A stretch of DNA of 64,000 nucleotides from Paeniglutamicibacter kerguelensis (GCF_017876535.1 NZ_JAGIOF010000001.1:1550001-1614000), one strand, 5' to 3'; shown: positions 29,647 to 39,595, counted from the stretch's first letter. The notes: a model not told the origin generated them from the sequence alone. Made by a program: numbers and translations.

Positions 29647-29686
29647 TTCGGGCGGGCCCCCTCGTTTGTGAGGTCGCCCGCCCGAA
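29647..29686. terminator. Hairpin downstream of the SPFH gene
   Basis: 11-bp perfect arms 29647-29657 and 29676-29686 (TTCGGGCGGGC and complement). Situated between the stop of the SPFH gene (minus strand) and the rbpA promoter region. Confidence 0.55.
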
Positions 29687-29711
29687 AACCCGGCCGTTCA
29701 GGGCCCGTCGA

Positions 29712-30641
29712 TTACATCAACGTGCTGCCGCCGGCCTGCGGCTTGTCGTCGTCGTGGGCGGCGAAGTTGCCCAGGGCCCCGCCGATGCCCTTCAGGGCCT
29801 CGCCCACTTCGCTTGGGATGATCCACAGCTTGTTTGACGATCCCTCGGCGAGCTTGGGCAGCGTCTGCAGGTACTGGTAGGCCAGCAGCTTCTGGTCCGG
29901 CTTGCCCGCGTGGATCGCATCGAAGACCTTCTGGATGGCCTGTGCTTCACCGTCGGCCCGCAAGATTGCGGCCTTGGCGTCGCCTTCGGCCTTCAGGATA
30001 GAGGCCTGGCGCTGGCCTTCGGCGGTCAGGATCGCCGACTGCTTGGTGCCCTCGGCGGTCAAGATGGCTGCTCGGCGGTCACGCTCGGCGCGCATCTGCT
30101 TTTCCATCGAGTCCTGGATCGACAGGGGCGGGTCGATGGCCTTGAGCTCGACACGGGAGACTCGGATGCCCCACTTGCCGGTGGCCTCGTCCAGCACCCC
30201 GCGAAGCTGTCCGTTGATCTGGTCGCGGCTGGTCAACGCCTCTTCTAGGTTCAAACCGCCCACAACGTTGCGAAGCGTGGTGGTGGTCAGCTGCTCGACG
30301 GCCTGGATGTAGTTCGCGATCTCGTAGGTCGCCGCGCGGGGCTCAGTGATCTGGAAGTACACGACGGTGTCGATCGAGACCACCAGGTTGTCCTCGGTGA
30401 TCACCGGCTGCGGAGGGAAGCTGACGACCTGTTCGCGCAGGTCCAAGATCGGGAGCAGGCGATCCACGAACGGGATCAATAGGGTCAACCCGGGTAGAAG
30501 GGTGCGGTGGTATTTGCCCAATCGCTCCACGATCCCGGCCCGTGCCTGCGGAATGATCCGCACGGCGCGCAAAAGCACGATGATCACGAAGACTGCCAGT
30601 ACAACCAGGACGACCGTTAGGCCAAGACCCGATGTTTGCAT
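29712..30641 (-). CDS. SPFH/Band 7 domain membrane protein (stomatin/QmcA-like)
   Basis: A 309-aa protein with one N-terminal transmembrane segment (VVLVVLAVFVIIVLLRAVRI) followed by the SPFH domain (QARAGIVERLGKYHRTLLPG..., RVELKAIDPP) and a charged coiled coil rich in Ala/Glu/Lys (about 190-250), then a Gly/Asp-rich tail. Such proteins form large membrane-attached oligomers that organise membrane microdomains. It is downstream of an NfeD-family gene on the same strand, the classic stomatin-NfeD pairing. Confidence 0.92.
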   Translation of the reverse strand: MQTSGLGLTVVLVVLAVFVIIVLLRAVRIIPQARAGIVERLGKYHRTLLPGLTLLIPFVDRLLPILDLREQVVSFPPQPVITEDNLVVSIDTVVYFQITEPRAATYEIANYIQAVEQLTTTTLRNVVGGLNLEEALTSRDQINGQLRGVLDEATGKWGIRVSRVELKAIDPPLSIQDSMEKQMRAERDRRAAILTAEGTKQSAILTAEGQRQASILKAEGDAKAAILRADGEAQAIQKVFDAIHAGKPDQKLLAYQYLQTLPKLAEGSSNKLWIIPSEVGEALKGIGGALGNFAAHDDDKPQAGGSTLM

Positions 30642-30712
30642 CTCTTCTCACTTTCGTTGGGGCACCCGGAAACGGGCGCCAATAAACCTAGTAGGTGCGG
30701 GCGGCGCAGGAC

Positions 30713-31180
30713 CTAGTCCAGCCCGGTCATGCGGGTTCGCCGGGTGATGTAGGCGGTGGCTCCCTCGATGCGCACCACCGAACCGTAGGTTCCCGGTTGC
30801 AGCGCAACCTCATCATCCGTGCGGACCGACCAGGTTTCCCCGCCGATTTTTGCGCGGCCGTTCATCCGGTTTGTCGGTTCCAGCACCAGCGCGTCCTCGC
30901 CGATAAGGCGATCTACATTGGTGCGAAGGGCTTCCGGGTCCTTGCGCAGGTGTCTGATGGCAATCGGTCTGACCAGCACGATCATGGCCAGTGCCGTGAT
31001 GCAGAAGACTACGACCTGCAACCAGAATGGTCCGCCGAGCAACGCGACGGCTACACCGCCGAGCGCCCCAACGCCCAGCATGATGAAGTACAGATCAAGG
31101 GAGATCATCTCGATGATGGCCAGCAACAGGAATAGCGCCAGCCAAACCACCCAGGCATTTGATACTGCCCACTCAATCAT
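30713..31180 (-). CDS. NfeD family membrane protein
   Basis: A 155-aa short-type NfeD protein. There are two to three transmembrane segments (about 10-80) and a C-terminal OB-fold domain (about 90-150: LIGEDALVLEPTNRMNGRAKIGGETWSV). It partners the SPFH protein encoded 71 bp downstream. ATG at 31180. Confidence 0.9.
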   Translation of the reverse strand: MIEWAVSNAWVVWLALFLLLAIIEMISLDLYFIMLGVGALGGVAVALLGGPFWLQVVVFCITALAMIVLVRPIAIRHLRKDPEALRTNVDRLIGEDALVLEPTNRMNGRAKIGGETWSVRTDDEVALQPGTYGSVVRIEGATAYITRRTRMTGLD

Positions 31181-31511
31181 TTTTTCCCCTCAAGGCGTGA
31201 TGCGTTGGATCCACACCAACTCGTGCTTCCATTTTGCCCGACGGGGTACCCAAATCGAATCAGCACAAGGGAGTATGTTCTGCCTTGCGCGTCATCATTG
31301 AGGGCGTGTTGCCAACCTATTTCGGCGGCCCGCGGGCGAGTCCTGGCGTGAGTCGCACAGCTCGATCTCGGACGGGGAGTGGGAGTGGGAGATGTTTTTG
31401 GACCCACCGCGCGAACCCACCGAACGGGACCCCGCCCCGCCGCCACGCTGCGCTGGCGGGGCGTGGCCTCGGCAACACCCTTCTGGCAGCGTGCCCTAGC
31501 GTTGAGAGGTA
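31181..31511. other. Gene-free divergent intergenic region
   Basis: 331 bp between the leftward nfeD and the rightward vanZ genes. It contains a GCCCCGCC.../GGCGGGGC inverted repeat near 31434-31461 and a GGGAGTGGGAGTGGGAG run near 31376. No gene recognised. Confidence 0.5.
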
Positions 31512-32147
31512 GTGTCGATCGTCGTGGAGTTTGCTGTGTCTGCCATGGAGAAGAAGCCTTCCCGAGAGGGCGGGCGCGTCCTGCCGCTCGTGCTTTTCGT
31601 GGTCTACCTCGTCCTGCTGGCCTGGATGGTGCTGTTGAAGCTCGAGGTCCCGTACGCCGGAGGGGGCGCACTGCGCCAGATCAAGCTCGTCCCGTTCGCA
31701 CCCAGTGCCGGGGCCGGTGCCAGCGACCCCCTCGAGGTCGTGGCGAACACCGTGCTCCTCGTGTCGTTCGGCCTCTACCTCGGCCTCCTCGCGCCGTCCT
31801 GGCCGTGGTGGAGGGCCGCGGGCGCGTTCGCCGGTGCGAGCCTGGTCTTGGAGGTTTCACAACACGTCCTGGCCATCGGGATCTCCGACGTCACCGACCT
31901 GCTTGTCAACACCGCCGGAGGACTGGCCGGATTCGGCCTGCTCACCCTGGCACGCCGCGGCCTCCAAGCGAGGACCGCCACGGTCATGACGCGGGTATGT
32001 TCGATAGGGACCGTGTTCGCCCTGCTTGCGATCGCGGTCTTCGTCGCTTCGCCCATACGGTACGGGCCACCTCGGGACCTCCCCGGCCTTTCCACGCCTG
32101 ACCGGAATGCCGGGACACCGGCGAGAGAGCATGCCCCGGCCCCATGA
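31512..32147 (+). CDS. VanZ family membrane protein
   Basis: A 211-aa membrane protein with about four to five helices. The VanZ core is visible: QIKLVPFAPSAG, then VANTVLLVSFGLYLGLL and the SDVTDLLVNTAGGLAGFGL signature. VanZ proteins are associated with teicoplanin resistance in one operon, but most chromosomal members are of unknown role. GTG 31512 has GAGAGG close upstream; ATG 31545 is an alternative start that removes 11 residues. Confidence 0.85.
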   Translation: MSIVVEFAVSAMEKKPSREGGRVLPLVLFVVYLVLLAWMVLLKLEVPYAGGGALRQIKLVPFAPSAGAGASDPLEVVANTVLLVSFGLYLGLLAPSWPWWRAAGAFAGASLVLEVSQHVLAIGISDVTDLLVNTAGGLAGFGLLTLARRGLQARTATVMTRVCSIGTVFALLAIAVFVASPIRYGPPRDLPGLSTPDRNAGTPAREHAPAP

Positions 32148-32217
32148 GGCAGCCTGCGAGCCACATCCACGGGCCTAAACACGCCATGTTGATCCGGCCG
32201 CAGAGGGGCGGCGGGAA

Positions 32218-33081
32218 TCAGCGGCGCCTGAACTCTTGGACCCTGAAGGCCGCAGAGAGTTCGATGGCCCCGGGATGCGCGTCGATCCGTTCGCGAAGGA
32301 TTGCGGGATCCAGGTGGTGCCCGGCCGGGCCCATCATCGCCAAGTCAAAGGCCTGATCGGGGGAGAGCGCCAACGGCATGCGGATTTCCCGAGTGTCCTC
32401 CAAGGCAAACGATTCACCCATGGATGCGATGACGCCTGCCGCCTTGTCGCCAGCGATCCCCAGCAGGCCCAGCAGCTGCGCGCCGTCGGCCAGGTGCTCG
32501 GGCAGGGGAGTGACAACCAAGGCCACGCCGCCCGGGCGAAGTACCCGTGCGAATTCCTTCCCGTTGTGCGGGGAGAAGACGTTGATCAGCGCGTCAAAGG
32601 AAGCATCCGCCATCGGCAGCTCGCGCCACAGGTCCCAGACCAATGCCAGGGTGCCCGGCAGCTTTGCGGCCCGTCGCATGGCGAACTTGGAGATGTCCAT
32701 GGCAATGGCCGTGGCCGATTCCGGCAGACCGTGAAGAACCTGGCCGAGGTAGTAACCGGTGCCGGCGCCCGCATCCAGGATGCGTGGCGCGGGGTTTCCG
32801 TCAACCGCGGCGGCCACCGACTCGGCGAGGGCGGCGGCCAACGGCCCGTAGTGGCCCGCCTCAAGGAAGGCCGCCCGGGCGGCAACCATGGCGGAGCCGT
32901 CCTCGCGAAAGGCGGTTCCCTTGCCGGTGAGAAGATTGAAGTATCCCTGCTTGGCCGCATCGAAGGCGTGCAGGTCGGGGCAGGAAAGTTGGGTTGGCCG
33001 GCCCGGCCGGGTGCGCAATCGCAGCTCGAGTCGGCAGACGGGACAGACCAGTCCCACATCCAGGTTTGTCGGCTGCTCCAC
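32218..33081 (-). CDS. RlmA-like SAM-dependent methyltransferase (23S rRNA G methylation)
   Basis: A 287-aa enzyme. The N-terminal zinc ribbon uses CPVC (about 13-16) and CPDLH, followed by the signature FDAAKQGYFNLL that marks the RlmA/TlrB family, which methylates guanine N1 in helix 35 of 23S rRNA. The SAM-binding motif is LDAGAGTGYYL, and INVFSPHNGKEFARVLRPGG follows. It is divergent from the S9 peptidase at 33122. TlrB-type members can confer tylosin resistance, but the sequence does not decide between housekeeping and resistance. Confidence 0.88.
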   Translation of the reverse strand: MEQPTNLDVGLVCPVCRLELRLRTRPGRPTQLSCPDLHAFDAAKQGYFNLLTGKGTAFREDGSAMVAARAAFLEAGHYGPLAAALAESVAAAVDGNPAPRILDAGAGTGYYLGQVLHGLPESATAIAMDISKFAMRRAAKLPGTLALVWDLWRELPMADASFDALINVFSPHNGKEFARVLRPGGVALVVTPLPEHLADGAQLLGLLGIAGDKAAGVIASMGESFALEDTREIRMPLALSPDQAFDLAMMGPAGHHLDPAILRERIDAHPGAIELSAAFRVQEFRRR

Positions 33082-33121
33082 GTGCTTCCTTCATCTTAAA
33101 AGTTTTGGATAGGCTAGCGCG

Positions 33122-35164
33122 GTGAAACCAGTGCAACTAGAACTACTCACTACTGTATCGGCGCCAAGCCTCAGCCCCGATTCCACCCGTGCCGTGGTTG
33201 CTGCCTCGCGGCCGAGTTTCGCCAGCGATACCTACGTTGGCCAGCTGTGGGAAACCCGCGTGGACGGCTCCGTGCCGCCACGGCGCCTCACCCGCGGGGA
33301 ATCGGATCGACAGCCCCGGTACTCTCCCGACGGCCTGAGTATTGCCTTCCTGCGCTCCGACGCCAAGGGCAAGGCGCAGCTTGCGGTGGTTGAGGCCGAC
33401 GGCGGCGAGCCGCAGGTGCTCACCGACCGGCCCATGGGAGTCAGCGGTTTCACCTGGTCTCCCGACTCGCTGGCCATCGCCTTCACCTCCCGCACCGCCG
33501 AACCCGGACGCTACGGCTCGATCGAAGGGGTCGGGGCCGGAGATGAGGCGCCCCGGCGCATCACCACCTTCAATTACCGCGGCGACGGCGTGGGTTTCGG
33601 GAAGGACAAGGTCCAGGGCCTGTTCTGCATTGAGGTCCCCGGGCCGGATGCAGAACCGTTCGTCAAACCGCGGGGCAGGGCTGCGCACGGTGTGAGTCCG
33701 CTGCCCACTGGCCGGCCTGCCGTCCGTGAGCTTGCCGTGGCCGCCCAGGACATCGGCGAGCCCTTCTACGGCCCCGACGGCGCCTGGATCTACTTCACCT
33801 CCGCACTGCACGAAAACCAGGATTCGGATCTGCGATCGATGATCCACCGGGTTCCGTCCGGAGCGCGGCAGCCGGTCGAACCGGAGCTTGTGCTGGGCGC
33901 CCCGGCGGGGGAATGGGCCTACCGTTCGGCATGCTGGAGCCTGGACGGATCGGCGCTTTTTGCCCTGGCCCAGCATGTGGGGGAATCCGGGACCGACTTC
34001 CTGGCCAAGCACACGGTGGTGGTTTCGGTGCCGGCAGCCGGGCTACCCGCCGCAAGCGCCCCCGCCCCTGAAGAAGCCAGACAGGTTGACTACACGGAAT
34101 CCGAGTCCCTGGTCCCGTACGGCAGCGAATCGGTGCTGGCCTGTGCCCGCGTGCGCGGCACCGGCGAACTCCACCGGATCGGCGCCGACGGCACGGTGGA
34201 CGTGCTCAGCGCCGGGCCGCGATTCATCCACGGTGCCGCCGCCAGCGGCGGGACGATCGTTGTCTCCCATATTTCCGAGGATTCGCCGGGGGAGTGCTCC
34301 GTGCTGGAAACCGGCGGAGTGCGCCGGCTGACCGATTTCGCGGCACCCTTGCGGGAACAAACAGGAGTGAGCCTGCCGCGGGAAGCCACCTTCACCGCCC
34401 CCGACGGATACCCGGTGCACGGCTGGATCCATCTGCCGTCCGGGCCCGGCCCGCACCCGGTGCTGCTGAACATCCACGGAGGCCCGTTCTCGCAATACGG
34501 GCCAGGCTATTTCGACGAGGCACAGGTTTACACGGCCGCCGGATACGCGGTGCTGCAGTGCAACCCGCGGGGCAGCTCCAGCTACGGGCGTGAGCACGGG
34601 CTGGCGATCCGGCATGCCATGGGCACCGTCGACCTGCTTGACGTGATGGCCTTCCTCGACGGTGCCTGCGCGGCAAACCCGGAACTGGACGCCACCAGGG
34701 CCGGCGTCCTGGGCGGCTCCTACGGGGGATACCTGACGGCCTGGGCGATCGCCCACGAGCACCGCTTCGCGGCGGCGATGGTGGAGCGCGGATTCCTGGA
34801 CCCGACCTCGTTTGTCGGAACCTCGGACATCGGCTGGTTCTTTGCCGACGCCTACACCGGGTCCGATCCGGCACACGTGGCCGGCCAATCTCCCATGGCC
34901 AGGCTGGACCGGGTGCGCACCCCGACCCTCGTCATGCATTCGGAAGGCGACTACCGGTGTCCGCTCGAACAGGCCCAGCGCTACTTCGTGGGCCTCAAGC
35001 AGCGCGGCGTCCCCACCGAGTTCGTGCTCTTTCCGGGCGAAAGCCACGGGCTGAGCCGTGGCGGTTCCCCGTGGCACCGGCGCCAGCGTTTTGAAACAAT
35101 CCTCGAGTGGTTCAACCGCTATTTGCCGGTGGACGCCATCCCGGCGGCCGATGCAGCGGGATAG
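33122..35164 (+). CDS. S9 family peptidase (prolyl oligopeptidase/acylaminoacyl-peptidase type)
   Basis: A 680-aa serine peptidase. Residues 1 to about 400 form a WD40-like beta-propeller (repeated SPD motifs such as YSPDGLSIAF and WSPDSLAIAF). The alpha/beta-hydrolase domain has the nucleophile in GGSYGGY (about Ser533), the acid in EGDYRCP (about Asp610) and the base in GESHGLSRGG (about His642). No signal peptide, so it acts in the cytoplasm on short peptides. The GTG start at 33122 lies only 40 bp from the divergent methyltransferase. Confidence 0.92.
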   Translation: MKPVQLELLTTVSAPSLSPDSTRAVVAASRPSFASDTYVGQLWETRVDGSVPPRRLTRGESDRQPRYSPDGLSIAFLRSDAKGKAQLAVVEADGGEPQVLTDRPMGVSGFTWSPDSLAIAFTSRTAEPGRYGSIEGVGAGDEAPRRITTFNYRGDGVGFGKDKVQGLFCIEVPGPDAEPFVKPRGRAAHGVSPLPTGRPAVRELAVAAQDIGEPFYGPDGAWIYFTSALHENQDSDLRSMIHRVPSGARQPVEPELVLGAPAGEWAYRSACWSLDGSALFALAQHVGESGTDFLAKHTVVVSVPAAGLPAASAPAPEEARQVDYTESESLVPYGSESVLACARVRGTGELHRIGADGTVDVLSAGPRFIHGAAASGGTIVVSHISEDSPGECSVLETGGVRRLTDFAAPLREQTGVSLPREATFTAPDGYPVHGWIHLPSGPGPHPVLLNIHGGPFSQYGPGYFDEAQVYTAAGYAVLQCNPRGSSSYGREHGLAIRHAMGTVDLLDVMAFLDGACAANPELDATRAGVLGGSYGGYLTAWAIAHEHRFAAAMVERGFLDPTSFVGTSDIGWFFADAYTGSDPAHVAGQSPMARLDRVRTPTLVMHSEGDYRCPLEQAQRYFVGLKQRGVPTEFVLFPGESHGLSRGGSPWHRRQRFETILEWFNRYLPVDAIPAADAAG

Positions 35165-35270
35165 GACAAGACGCGATGCGGTGAAACCCGTTCATTGATA
35201 ACAATTCTTGCCGGGCCATTGATCGACCACCCGAATTCGGGAAGGCTTTGGGCAAACGGAGGGAATTGAA

Positions 35271-35909
35271 ATGACGGCCAAACACAAGGCGTGCCTTCTC
35301 ATGGGCGCAATCGCGGCCGCCGTTCTTGCCGGATGCCCCGGTGTCCCGGACCTGCGTCCGGGACACCGGGGGACTGCCTCAACCCGCACCACGGCCTATG
35401 CCGCCGACGAGTTTCGGGACATTTACCGGATGAATGCTGCGCTCGAAGTCAATCCCGCAAGGTCCCTCGCGGACCTGTACGAGCGATCCGAACTGATCGT
35501 GCTGGGTTCCGTCATCGATGCCGAGGCCGGGCCGTCCTATCCGGTTCGCCTGGATGACGGAACGACTGATGCGAACGGAACAACGATCCTCACCGTCGGG
35601 GTTGACGAGGTACTTGCCGGGGCCGCGGCGAATCAGGTCAAGGTGTGGATCTCGAGCACGAGCCGATCGGCCAACGACGCCTCGGCGGCCCTGATGCCTG
35701 CGGATCAATTGGTTTGGTATCTGCGCCCCAGCGAGGAGCCGGGAATCATGTACGCGACGGCGCGTGACGGCATCATCGGCAGCACCGCCGAAGGCAAGCT
35801 CACGACGGTGCTGGGCGGGCTCGGGGATGAGCTGTTCCCGGCGTCGATCACCACAGTCGAAGAACTCGCCGACTCGGTCGCGGCGTTCAAGAAGAAATCG
35901 GCAGGTTAG
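35271..35909 (+). CDS. Putative lipoprotein of unknown function
   Basis: 212 aa. The N-terminus (MTAKHKACLLMGAIAAAV then LAGC) is a lipoprotein signal peptide with the lipid-bearing Cys at about residue 23. The mature part is soluble, with a segment LADLYERSELIVLGSVIDAE and TILTVGVDEVLAG that resembles a beta-sandwich found in several hypothetical exported proteins. No catalytic motif is visible. The start ATG follows GGAGGG. No operon partners. Confidence 0.7.
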   Translation: MTAKHKACLLMGAIAAAVLAGCPGVPDLRPGHRGTASTRTTAYAADEFRDIYRMNAALEVNPARSLADLYERSELIVLGSVIDAEAGPSYPVRLDDGTTDANGTTILTVGVDEVLAGAAANQVKVWISSTSRSANDASAALMPADQLVWYLRPSEEPGIMYATARDGIIGSTAEGKLTTVLGGLGDELFPASITTVEELADSVAAFKKKSAG

Positions 35910-35982
35910 CCGGAGACACCTGGCCCACGGTCGGAGGGCCAAGACGCCCTGCAACCGTGAGGCTCCCGGTGCCGTCAGATGC

Positions 35983-36648
35983 TCAAAAGTTCAGCCCGAT
36001 GCGTGCTTCCTCGATACCGGGGTTCGCCCAGCGAATGAACTCGTGGCTGGCGCACAGCGAACGGGTCAGCGCCTTGTCGATGTACACGGTTCCATCCAGG
36101 TGGTCTGTTTCATGCTGGAAGATCCGGGCCTGCCAACCGCTGAATGAGCGATTGTGGGCGAGGCCGTCTGCATCCATGTAGGCGGTGTCGATATCGGCCG
36201 GGCGATCGACGACTGCCTGGTAGCCGTTGAAGGAGAGGCATCCCTCGTAGAAGGCAGCCGTTCGCTTGCCGCGGGCTACATAGGTCGGGTTCAGGACCTC
36301 GAAGTACTCCAACGGCATGCGTTCGCGCACCGCTGCGACGTCATCGTTGGTGGGGTACATGTCCTCGAGCACGGCGATTCGCAAAGGAATGCCGAGTTGC
36401 GGGGCTGCAAGGCCCACCCCGGGTGCGTCGTGCATGACGGTTTTCATGGTGTCCAGGAACTCGCGAAGCAGTGTTGCATCCAGCTGGCCGGTGAATTCCT
36501 GCGCCGGCATGCGAAGCACTGGGTGGCCGAGCTGGACTATGGGCGGAATCGTGCCCGACACGTGAATCTCCACGAGTCGGGTGACTTCTTCGCGGATCCA
36601 ATCGGGGGAGAGGAAGTCATCTTCGTTGCATTCCGGGTTCTGGCTCAT
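35983..36648 (-). CDS. def: Peptide deformylase
   Basis: A 221-aa metalloenzyme that removes the formyl group from nascent proteins. All three motifs are present: GVGLAAPQLG (motif 1), EGCLSF (motif 2, Cys ligand) and QHETDHLDG (motif 3, the HExxH-type His ligands and catalytic Glu). An N-terminal extension of about 30 residues precedes the family core. Its ATG overlaps the stop of the ZapE-like gene by 4 bp, so it is translated with it. Confidence 0.93.
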   Translation of the reverse strand: MSQNPECNEDDFLSPDWIREEVTRLVEIHVSGTIPPIVQLGHPVLRMPAQEFTGQLDATLLREFLDTMKTVMHDAPGVGLAAPQLGIPLRIAVLEDMYPTNDDVAAVRERMPLEYFEVLNPTYVARGKRTAAFYEGCLSFNGYQAVVDRPADIDTAYMDADGLAHNRSFSGWQARIFQHETDHLDGTVYIDKALTRSLCASHEFIRWANPGIEEARIGLNF

Positions 36649-37853
36649 GCGTTCACACCTTCAGCTAGTGGTTCTTTGGCTTCTTTGCCAGGGACAAAAG
36701 GCCGCAGTGCGTTAAGCCTGCTTTCCAGCCGTGATGCATCGAGCTCGGGCAGCAACGACAACGAATCGGCAAAGTTGCCGTCCATCAAAAGATCGAGGCG
36801 GATACCGTGATCGTAGAGAACATCGATGGCGTTGGCCAAACGGCGCAGGCCGAAGGGCGTCATTTCGGCGGAACCCGGTACACCGGAAACAATCCAGTGG
36901 CCGTAGTCCTTGGCCAATTCGAGGTAATCCAGCGTGGACGTCAGCGATTCGCAGAGATCGCGGAAATCAAACCAGATCTGGCCGTTGGCAACCCGCAGGG
37001 CCCGGATTTCATGGCTAGTCGGTTTGAGCCGTGCCGATTCCGTGGCATCCGGCACGGTGATGCCGAGCGCGTGCAATTCCGATTCCGATGGCGAGATGGC
37101 CAGCGTGCCCTTGGCGAAGCCCCGCCTGTCGGCCTCATCCTTGGCAATCGAGCGGTAATCCAGCCTTGCGTCGAGTTCGTGGACGTTCATCTGTTCACGA
37201 ATGGCGTCGATGGTTGGCAGGATCAAGTGGTGGTAATACTCGTCGGCGAGCAGTTCCTCCGGCGGATAGTTTGAGGTGGTGATCAGCAGGATCCGCCGGC
37301 CCATGATGAATTTGAACATCCGGGCCAGCAACATTGCATCACCGGGGTCATTGCAGTGGAATTCGTCGAAGCAGAGCACCTCGACGTCGCCCAACATCGA
37401 TTCGATCGCCTGCTCTATGGCGCTTGTGCGCGCCGCAACGCGGTCCATGCGGCCACGGGAAGACCCAAGTGAACCGGGTTCGTCAACCTGTGCCAATGCA
37501 ATCTCCGTGGCCTTGTGCGCCGAGGAATGCAGTTCGCGGAAGAAATCGTGGAAGTGGACGCGTCGCTTCCTTGATGTGGGCAAGGCGTCATAGAACGCAC
37601 CGAGAATCCAGGTTTTGCCGCGGCCTGGAGGACCCCAGAGATAAACGTGTTTTCCGGCGGGGGACAGGTGCCCCGGGCCAAGGTGCATGGCCACGTTGCC
37701 GCTCAGCAATCGCACTGCGGCTTGTTGTTGCTTGTCAAGATCCAGGCGTTCGACCGTCGCGCGCTCATGGATGACTCGCTGAATGTCGTCGTGCAATCCG
37801 TCCGATGTTCCGGACAGCGTGGAAGCCTGGGCGTCCGAATATTGATGTGGCAT
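36645..37853 (-). CDS. ZapE/AFG1-like ATPase
   Basis: About 402 aa. A P-loop ATPase with Walker A GPPGRGKT and Walker B VLCFDEFHCND, and sensor region RILLITTSNYPPEEL; the AFG1/ZapE family signature is the DEFHCNDPGDAMLL segment. ZapE acts at the division septum in Enterobacteria, while AFG1 handles mitochondrial membrane proteins; in actinobacteria the role is open. I chose ATG 37853 (start MPHQYS, AGGGA upstream); an open frame goes on to 37883. It is the first gene of a pair with def. Confidence 0.88.
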   Translation of the reverse strand: MPHQYSDAQASTLSGTSDGLHDDIQRVIHERATVERLDLDKQQQAAVRLLSGNVAMHLGPGHLSPAGKHVYLWGPPGRGKTWILGAFYDALPTSRKRRVHFHDFFRELHSSAHKATEIALAQVDEPGSLGSSRGRMDRVAARTSAIEQAIESMLGDVEVLCFDEFHCNDPGDAMLLARMFKFIMGRRILLITTSNYPPEELLADEYYHHLILPTIDAIREQMNVHELDARLDYRSIAKDEADRRGFAKGTLAISPSESELHALGITVPDATESARLKPTSHEIRALRVANGQIWFDFRDLCESLTSTLDYLELAKDYGHWIVSGVPGSAEMTPFGLRRLANAIDVLYDHGIRLDLLMDGNFADSLSLLPELDASRLESRLNALRPFVPGKEAKEPLAEGVNA

Positions 37854-38473
37854 ACCAACGAGTTTCCCTGAATAACTATGCAACCACCAAAACGTCGCCG
37901 AATGCAGTCAAAATATAGTTATGTCAACCAAAAGTTATCTTCCGGAGGGTGGTGATGGGCGAGTGTTTGGTCGTGAATTTTTGAGAGTTGACTCCATGAA
38001 ATCTGCGGCCGAAATCGACAGCTCCGGGCGACCCTCGTTCGATCTCGGATTCCTGCGTGTCGGCAGCTCCGGCCGGGCGCGTGCGGTGGCCGCAGGCGGC
38101 CAGCCGGAGCGGGCGGTGAAAATCGAAAAAATGCCGGGGGATTCGGGCATGTTGGCCGGATGAGTGTCATGGTCAAAAATCTGATATTTGCCCACTTCCG
38201 GACGGTGATTCATTGCGCCGATAATCTACATTATGTCAGGTAATAGAAGGACTATCCGCAAAACGTGCAGATAATCCCCTTCTGATACGTCTGACAACGG
38301 CGTCGCAATAGGCTTGTTGACTTGGCGGTTGCCAGATCACCGGCAACCATGTCGATCCGGTGGTGCCGCGAGTTTGCTCGGCCCCCAGAACATTGCTTGA
38401 CCAGCTATTTCCGACCGACCCATTGCAGTTCTTGCATTCCGTCTGCAATATTTGCATTCATGGAGACCGCGCC
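37854..38473. other. Gene-poor region upstream of the recombinase trio
   Basis: 620 bp without a supported gene. An 80-codon open frame (37921-38163, plus) lacks a ribosome site and a recognisable domain. Short AT-rich palindromic bits (ATAAT CTAC ATTAT near 38222-38235) lie upstream of the recombinase; these may include a recombination site or promoter, but I could not define one. Confidence 0.4.
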
Positions 38474-39595
38474 GTGAGCGAAGAAATGGGCCGGCTGCTC
38501 TGGCTTCCCGCCAAGGCTTCGCCGCCAGATCCAGACGAGTTCTTGAGTGAAGCGTTGGAGGGCTGGAAGCGCCAACAGCTGGCCCAGAACCTTGGCTTGG
38601 GCACGATTCGGCGGCGGTCGCGTTCGGTGCTTCGGATGACATCATTTGTTGGGAAGGCCCCCTGGGAATGGCTTCCCGGCGATGCGGATGATTTCTTTTC
38701 ACACCTCCGAGGCGTCCAGAACCTTTCCCACAACACGGTCCGCGCCTACCAGGCCGATGTAAAGCTGTTTCTCGATTTTGCCGGAGACTCCGCCTATGAC
38801 TGGAATGCTCGGTGCGGTCAGTTGTTCGGAACGGTGTTCTCCCAGGTCCTGAGCGAACTCAACCGAGCTACTCATGCCCAGGAAACCGGCGAGGCCTCCA
38901 AGCGGCCGTTCAGCATGCAGGAGTTGCAGGATTTCTTCGACCTGGCAGACCTGGAACCCGAGCGGATCCTCAATTCGGGGCGCAAGGGAGCGCTGGCAGC
39001 CTGGCGGGATGCGGTGATGTTCAAAACGATCTATGCCTGGGGATTGCGCCACAACGAGGCCCGCCACCTGATTCTCGCCGATTTCTCCCGCAACGTTCGC
39101 GCCCCATCCTTCGGTGAATGGGGCGTGCTTCGCGTTCGACAAGGCAAGGCCATGAAGGGCTCCGCCCCGAAGCAACGGACCGTGCTGACCGTCTTCGACT
39201 GGGCATCCGAGATGTTGGACCATTGGGAACGGGTAGGCCGCCCCCGGTTTGGGCTCCACCGATCCACTCCCCTGTTCCCTACCAATACGGGAAGACAGCT
39301 TGACCAGGCCTACCTGCGCCGCCGCTTCCACGCGCTCATAGGGGAGCTCGGGTTCGCGCCCGGTCTCGACATCCATTCATTCCGCCGTTCCTACGCCACG
39401 AACCTCCAAATCGACTCTGGCTACGACGTGAGCTTCGTCCAGCTGCAGCTTGGCCACGAGCACGCATCGACCACCTCGATCTACACAATTGCCTCACCGG
39501 ACTACCGCGCCCGCGAACTGACCAGGGTCCTGACCGGCACCCTCGTCCGCAGCGGCGCCCTCCTCCCAGACCCCGACCGGAAGGAATCCCCATGA
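38474..39595 (+). CDS. Tyrosine-type site-specific recombinase/integrase
   Basis: About 373 aa. The N-terminal SAM-like DNA-binding domain (about 40-110: LSHNTVRAYQADVKLFLDFA) precedes the catalytic domain. The catalytic residues are visible: Arg in YAWGLRHNEARHL, the HSFRRSYAT box (H-x-x-R), His in LGHEHASTTS and the tyrosine nucleophile two residues on in SIYTIAS. GTG 38474 with GGAG upstream is preferred; an open frame reaches back to 38360. The ATG of the HTH gene overlaps its stop (ATGA). First gene of a three-gene coupled unit. Confidence 0.9.
   Translation: MSEEMGRLLWLPAKASPPDPDEFLSEALEGWKRQQLAQNLGLGTIRRRSRSVLRMTSFVGKAPWEWLPGDADDFFSHLRGVQNLSHNTVRAYQADVKLFLDFAGDSAYDWNARCGQLFGTVFSQVLSELNRATHAQETGEASKRPFSMQELQDFFDLADLEPERILNSGRKGALAAWRDAVMFKTIYAWGLRHNEARHLILADFSRNVRAPSFGEWGVLRVRQGKAMKGSAPKQRTVLTVFDWASEMLDHWERVGRPRFGLHRSTPLFPTNTGRQLDQAYLRRRFHALIGELGFAPGLDIHSFRRSYATNLQIDSGYDVSFVQLQLGHEHASTTSIYTIASPDYRARELTRVLTGTLVRSGALLPDPDRKESP

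Noticed and set aside
37921..38163. 80-codon frame upstream of the recombinase
   Set aside because: No ribosome site, no domain, and atypical composition for a gene.
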